Part shown: positions 62,401-64,000 of the stretch, piece by piece
Layout of the letters: the number at the start of each line of letters is the position of its first letter
Position numbering within the stretch: position 1 is the stretch's first letter
Assembly (NCBI GenBank): GCA_036172665.1
Contig: JAYKNF010000045.1
Coordinates: forward strand, 1-64,000
Source of the DNA: Prosopocoilus inquinatus
Taxonomy: Eukaryota; Arthropoda; Insecta; Coleoptera; Lucanidae
DNA: 64,000 bases
Direction of reading: 5' to 3'
Notes under the pieces: generated by a model
Seen by the model: only the letters and a program-made list of their open reading frames with translations
Databases searched by the model: none
What the model was told of the DNA's origin: nothing
Translations under genes and position numbers: made by a program

Positions 62401-64000
62401 CCAATGTGAGAAAAGAAATTTTCGGACTCAGCAGAAGCTGGAAATAGTTTTAAACGAAACAACACGCATTAGCGTTGTTCCTGTGATGTATCTAATCGAT
62501 CCTTACTTATCTATCATGTTATTTGACGTTTGGATGGACTCCAGTAAAACTGACGTGACATACGAAGTTCTCGGACGCAGCAGAAGCTGGAAATAGTTTT
62601 AAACGAAACAACACGCATTAGCGTTGTTCCTGTGATGTATCTAATCGATCCTTACTCATCTATCATGTTATTTGACGTTTCGATGGACTCCAGTAACTCT
62701 AATGTGAGATACGAAATTTTCGGACGCAGCAGAAGCTGGAAATAGTTTTAAACGAAACAACACGCATTAGCGTTGTTCCTGTGATGTATCTAATCGATCC
62801 TTACTTATCTATCATGTTATTTGACGTTTGGATGGACTCCAGTAACTCTGATGTGAGATACAAAGTTTTTGAACGCAGCAGAAGCTGGAAATAGTTTTGA
62901 ACGAAACAACACGTATTAGCGTTTTTCCTGTGATGTATCTAATCGATCCTTACTTAGCTACTATGTTATTTGACGTTTCGATGGACTCCAGTAACTCTAA
63001 TGTGAGATACGAAATTTTCGGACGCAGCAGAAGCTGGAAATAGTTTTAAACGAAACAACACGCATTAGCGTTGTTCCTGTGATGTATCTAATCGATCCTT
63101 ACTCACCTATCATGTTATTTGGCGTTTCGACGGACTCCAGTAACTTTGATGTGAGATACGAAGTTCTCGGACGCAGCTGAAGCTGGAAATAGTTTTAAAT
63201 GAAACAACACGTATTAGCGTTGTTCCTGTGATGTATCTAAACGATCCTTACTTATCTAACATGTTATTTGACGTTTGGATGGACTCCAGTAAGTCTGATG
63301 TGAGATAGAAAGTTTTTGGACGCAGCATGAGCTGGAAATAGTTTTAAACGAAACAACACGTATTAGCGTTGTTCCTGTGCTGTATCTAATCGATCCTTAC
63401 TCATATATCATGTTATTTGGCGTTTCGATGGACTCCAGTAACTCTGATGAGAGACACAAAGATTTCGGACGCAGCAGAAGCTGGAAATAGTTTTAAACGA
63501 AACAACACGCATTAGCGTTGTTCCTGTGATGTATCTAATCGATCCTTACTCACCTATCATGTTATTTGGCGTTTCGACGGACTCCAGTAACTTTGATGTG
63601 AGATACGAAGTTCTCGGACGCAGCTGAAGCTGGAAATAGTTTTAAATGAAACAACACGTATTAGCGTTGTTCCTGTGATGTATCTAATCGATCCTTACTC
63701 ATCTATCATGTTATTTGACGTTTCGATGGACTCCAGTAACTCCAATGTGAGAAAAGAAATTTTTGGACGCAGCAGAAGCTGGAAATAGTTTTAAACGAAA
63801 CAACACGCATTAGCGTTGTTCCTGTGATGTATCTAATCGATCCTTACTCATCTATCATGTTATTTGACGTTTCGATGGACTCCAGTAACTCTAATGTGAG
63901 ATACGAAATTTTCGGACGCAGCAGAAGCTGGAAATAGTTTTAAACGAAACAACACGCATTAGCGTTGTTCCTGTGATGTATCTAATCGATCCTTACTTAT
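58505..64000 (-). repeat. Satellite block 4, - orientation, copy of the start of block 2
   Basis: This block repeats 7549-13193 monomer for monomer and continues past the window edge. The offset is 50956 up to about 62.8 kb and 50807 after that, because one 149-bp monomer present near 11.85-12.0 kb is missing here. The shared rare spelling agcgtttttcc at 12111 and 62918 fixes the second offset. Confidence 0.95.

Larger units (their letters stand above)
1..64000. repeat. 149-bp tandem satellite array filling the window
   Basis: The landmark gtatctcac (or its complement) recurs every 149 bp across the window, about 430 monomers in all. In + orientation the unit carries, in order, tactggagtccatc, aataacatgatag, gtaaggatcgattagatac, acaacgctaat, ttgtttcg, aactatttccagc and ctgctgcgtcc. 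One representative monomer counts as 59 G+C of 149. Most copies contain ATCGAT (the ClaI recognition sequence), which is lost in copies reading aaacgat. No stretch over 300 bp lacks the repeat. Since 149 is not a multiple of three, a reading frame meets every stop of the unit within three monomers (447 bp), so long ORFs cannot persist. A eukaryotic origin is inferred from the type and size of the array; the species and family name are not recognised. No CENP-B-box-like motif (TTCG, four bases, A, two bases, CGGG) was found in the monomers I checked. Confidence 0.98.
57933..64000. repeat. Large duplication, right copy (runs off the window)
   Basis: This is the counterpart of 6977-13193. The left limit lies between about 57933, where ttgtttcg differs from ttgtttca at 6976, and the shared tactgcgtcc just after. 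The right limit is unknown because homology continues at the last base, position 64000 matching 13193. The offset drops by exactly one monomer near 62.8 kb. Confidence 0.92.

Noticed and set aside
1..64000. CRISPR array
   Set aside because: The repeat is continuous at 149 bp with no alternation of short conserved repeats and unique spacers, and no cas-like coding region is present.
1..64000. tRNA or SINE-like promoter (ggatcgatta resembles part of a B box)
   Set aside because: The last two positions of the B-box consensus do not fit, and I found no suitable A box upstream or any cloverleaf.
1..64000. CENP-B box
   Set aside because: The ttcgtttaaaac segment fits the first half of the pattern, but the required CGGG is ctat; no monomer that I checked has a full match.
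1..64000. Bacterial or phage origin of the sequence
   Set aside because: There are no coding sequences, ribosome binding sites or operon structure; 64 kb of pure 149-bp tandem repeat is not known from bacterial chromosomes.
1..64000. Telomeric repeats or a chromosome end
   Set aside because: No runs of short telomere-type repeats such as TTAGG or TTAGGG were seen on either strand.

Overview
The whole window is one tandem satellite DNA array with no gene in it. The repeat unit is 149 bp: the landmark gtatctcac recurs at 2, 151, 300, 449 and 598, and the same spacing holds to the right edge. That makes about 430 monomers. A hand count of one representative monomer gives 59 G+C of 149, about 40%. 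I saw no unique sequence, transposon, RNA gene or protein gene. An array this long and dense points to a eukaryotic chromosome, most likely centromeric, pericentromeric or subtelomeric heterochromatin. I do not recognise the monomer and cannot name the species; chromosomal location is inference.

Layout by orientation ("+" means gtatctcac reads on the given strand): + from 1 to 7548, - from 7549 to 56023, + from 56024 to 58504, - from 58505 to the end. The three switches are abrupt, with no spacer. The first and third are the same junction: 57933-64000 is a near-identical copy of 6977-13193, including the inversion point. 56729-57465 also copies 1-737. The window therefore appears to hold slightly more than one period of a very large repeat, about 51-57 kb, that contains an orientation switch. 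The right copy has lost a net 38 monomers from its + part.

Monomers fall into recurring variant families, called A to H here from their diagnostic segment. Their order builds nested higher-order repeats whose offsets are multiples of 149 bp apart from a few traceable indels: 8- and 21-monomer offsets in the left + block; 9-mer near 11.6-14.0 kb; 16/15/14-mer near 16.4-20.1 kb; 13-mer and its 11-mer derivative near 22.5-26.1 kb; 16-, 9- and 8-mer offsets near 25.6-29.8 kb; a 25-mer of 3785 bp near 30.1-37.7 kb with a partial third copy near 39.7-41.6 kb; and a 14-mer of 2086 bp near 49.2-53.3 kb. A seven-variant cassette occurs six times between 21.8 and 41.3 kb. Five monomers carry a two- or three-fold expansion of a 20-bp internal segment, a lineage marker for the 25-mer.

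Nothing here works together as a gene system. What is informative is the array's history: unequal exchange, local duplication, inversion and patchy conversion can all be read from shared variants. All coordinates come from reading the sequence by eye; boundaries inside the array are usually good to about one variant-free interval (tens of bases). Collapse or misjoining in assembly is a real alternative explanation for the largest duplications.
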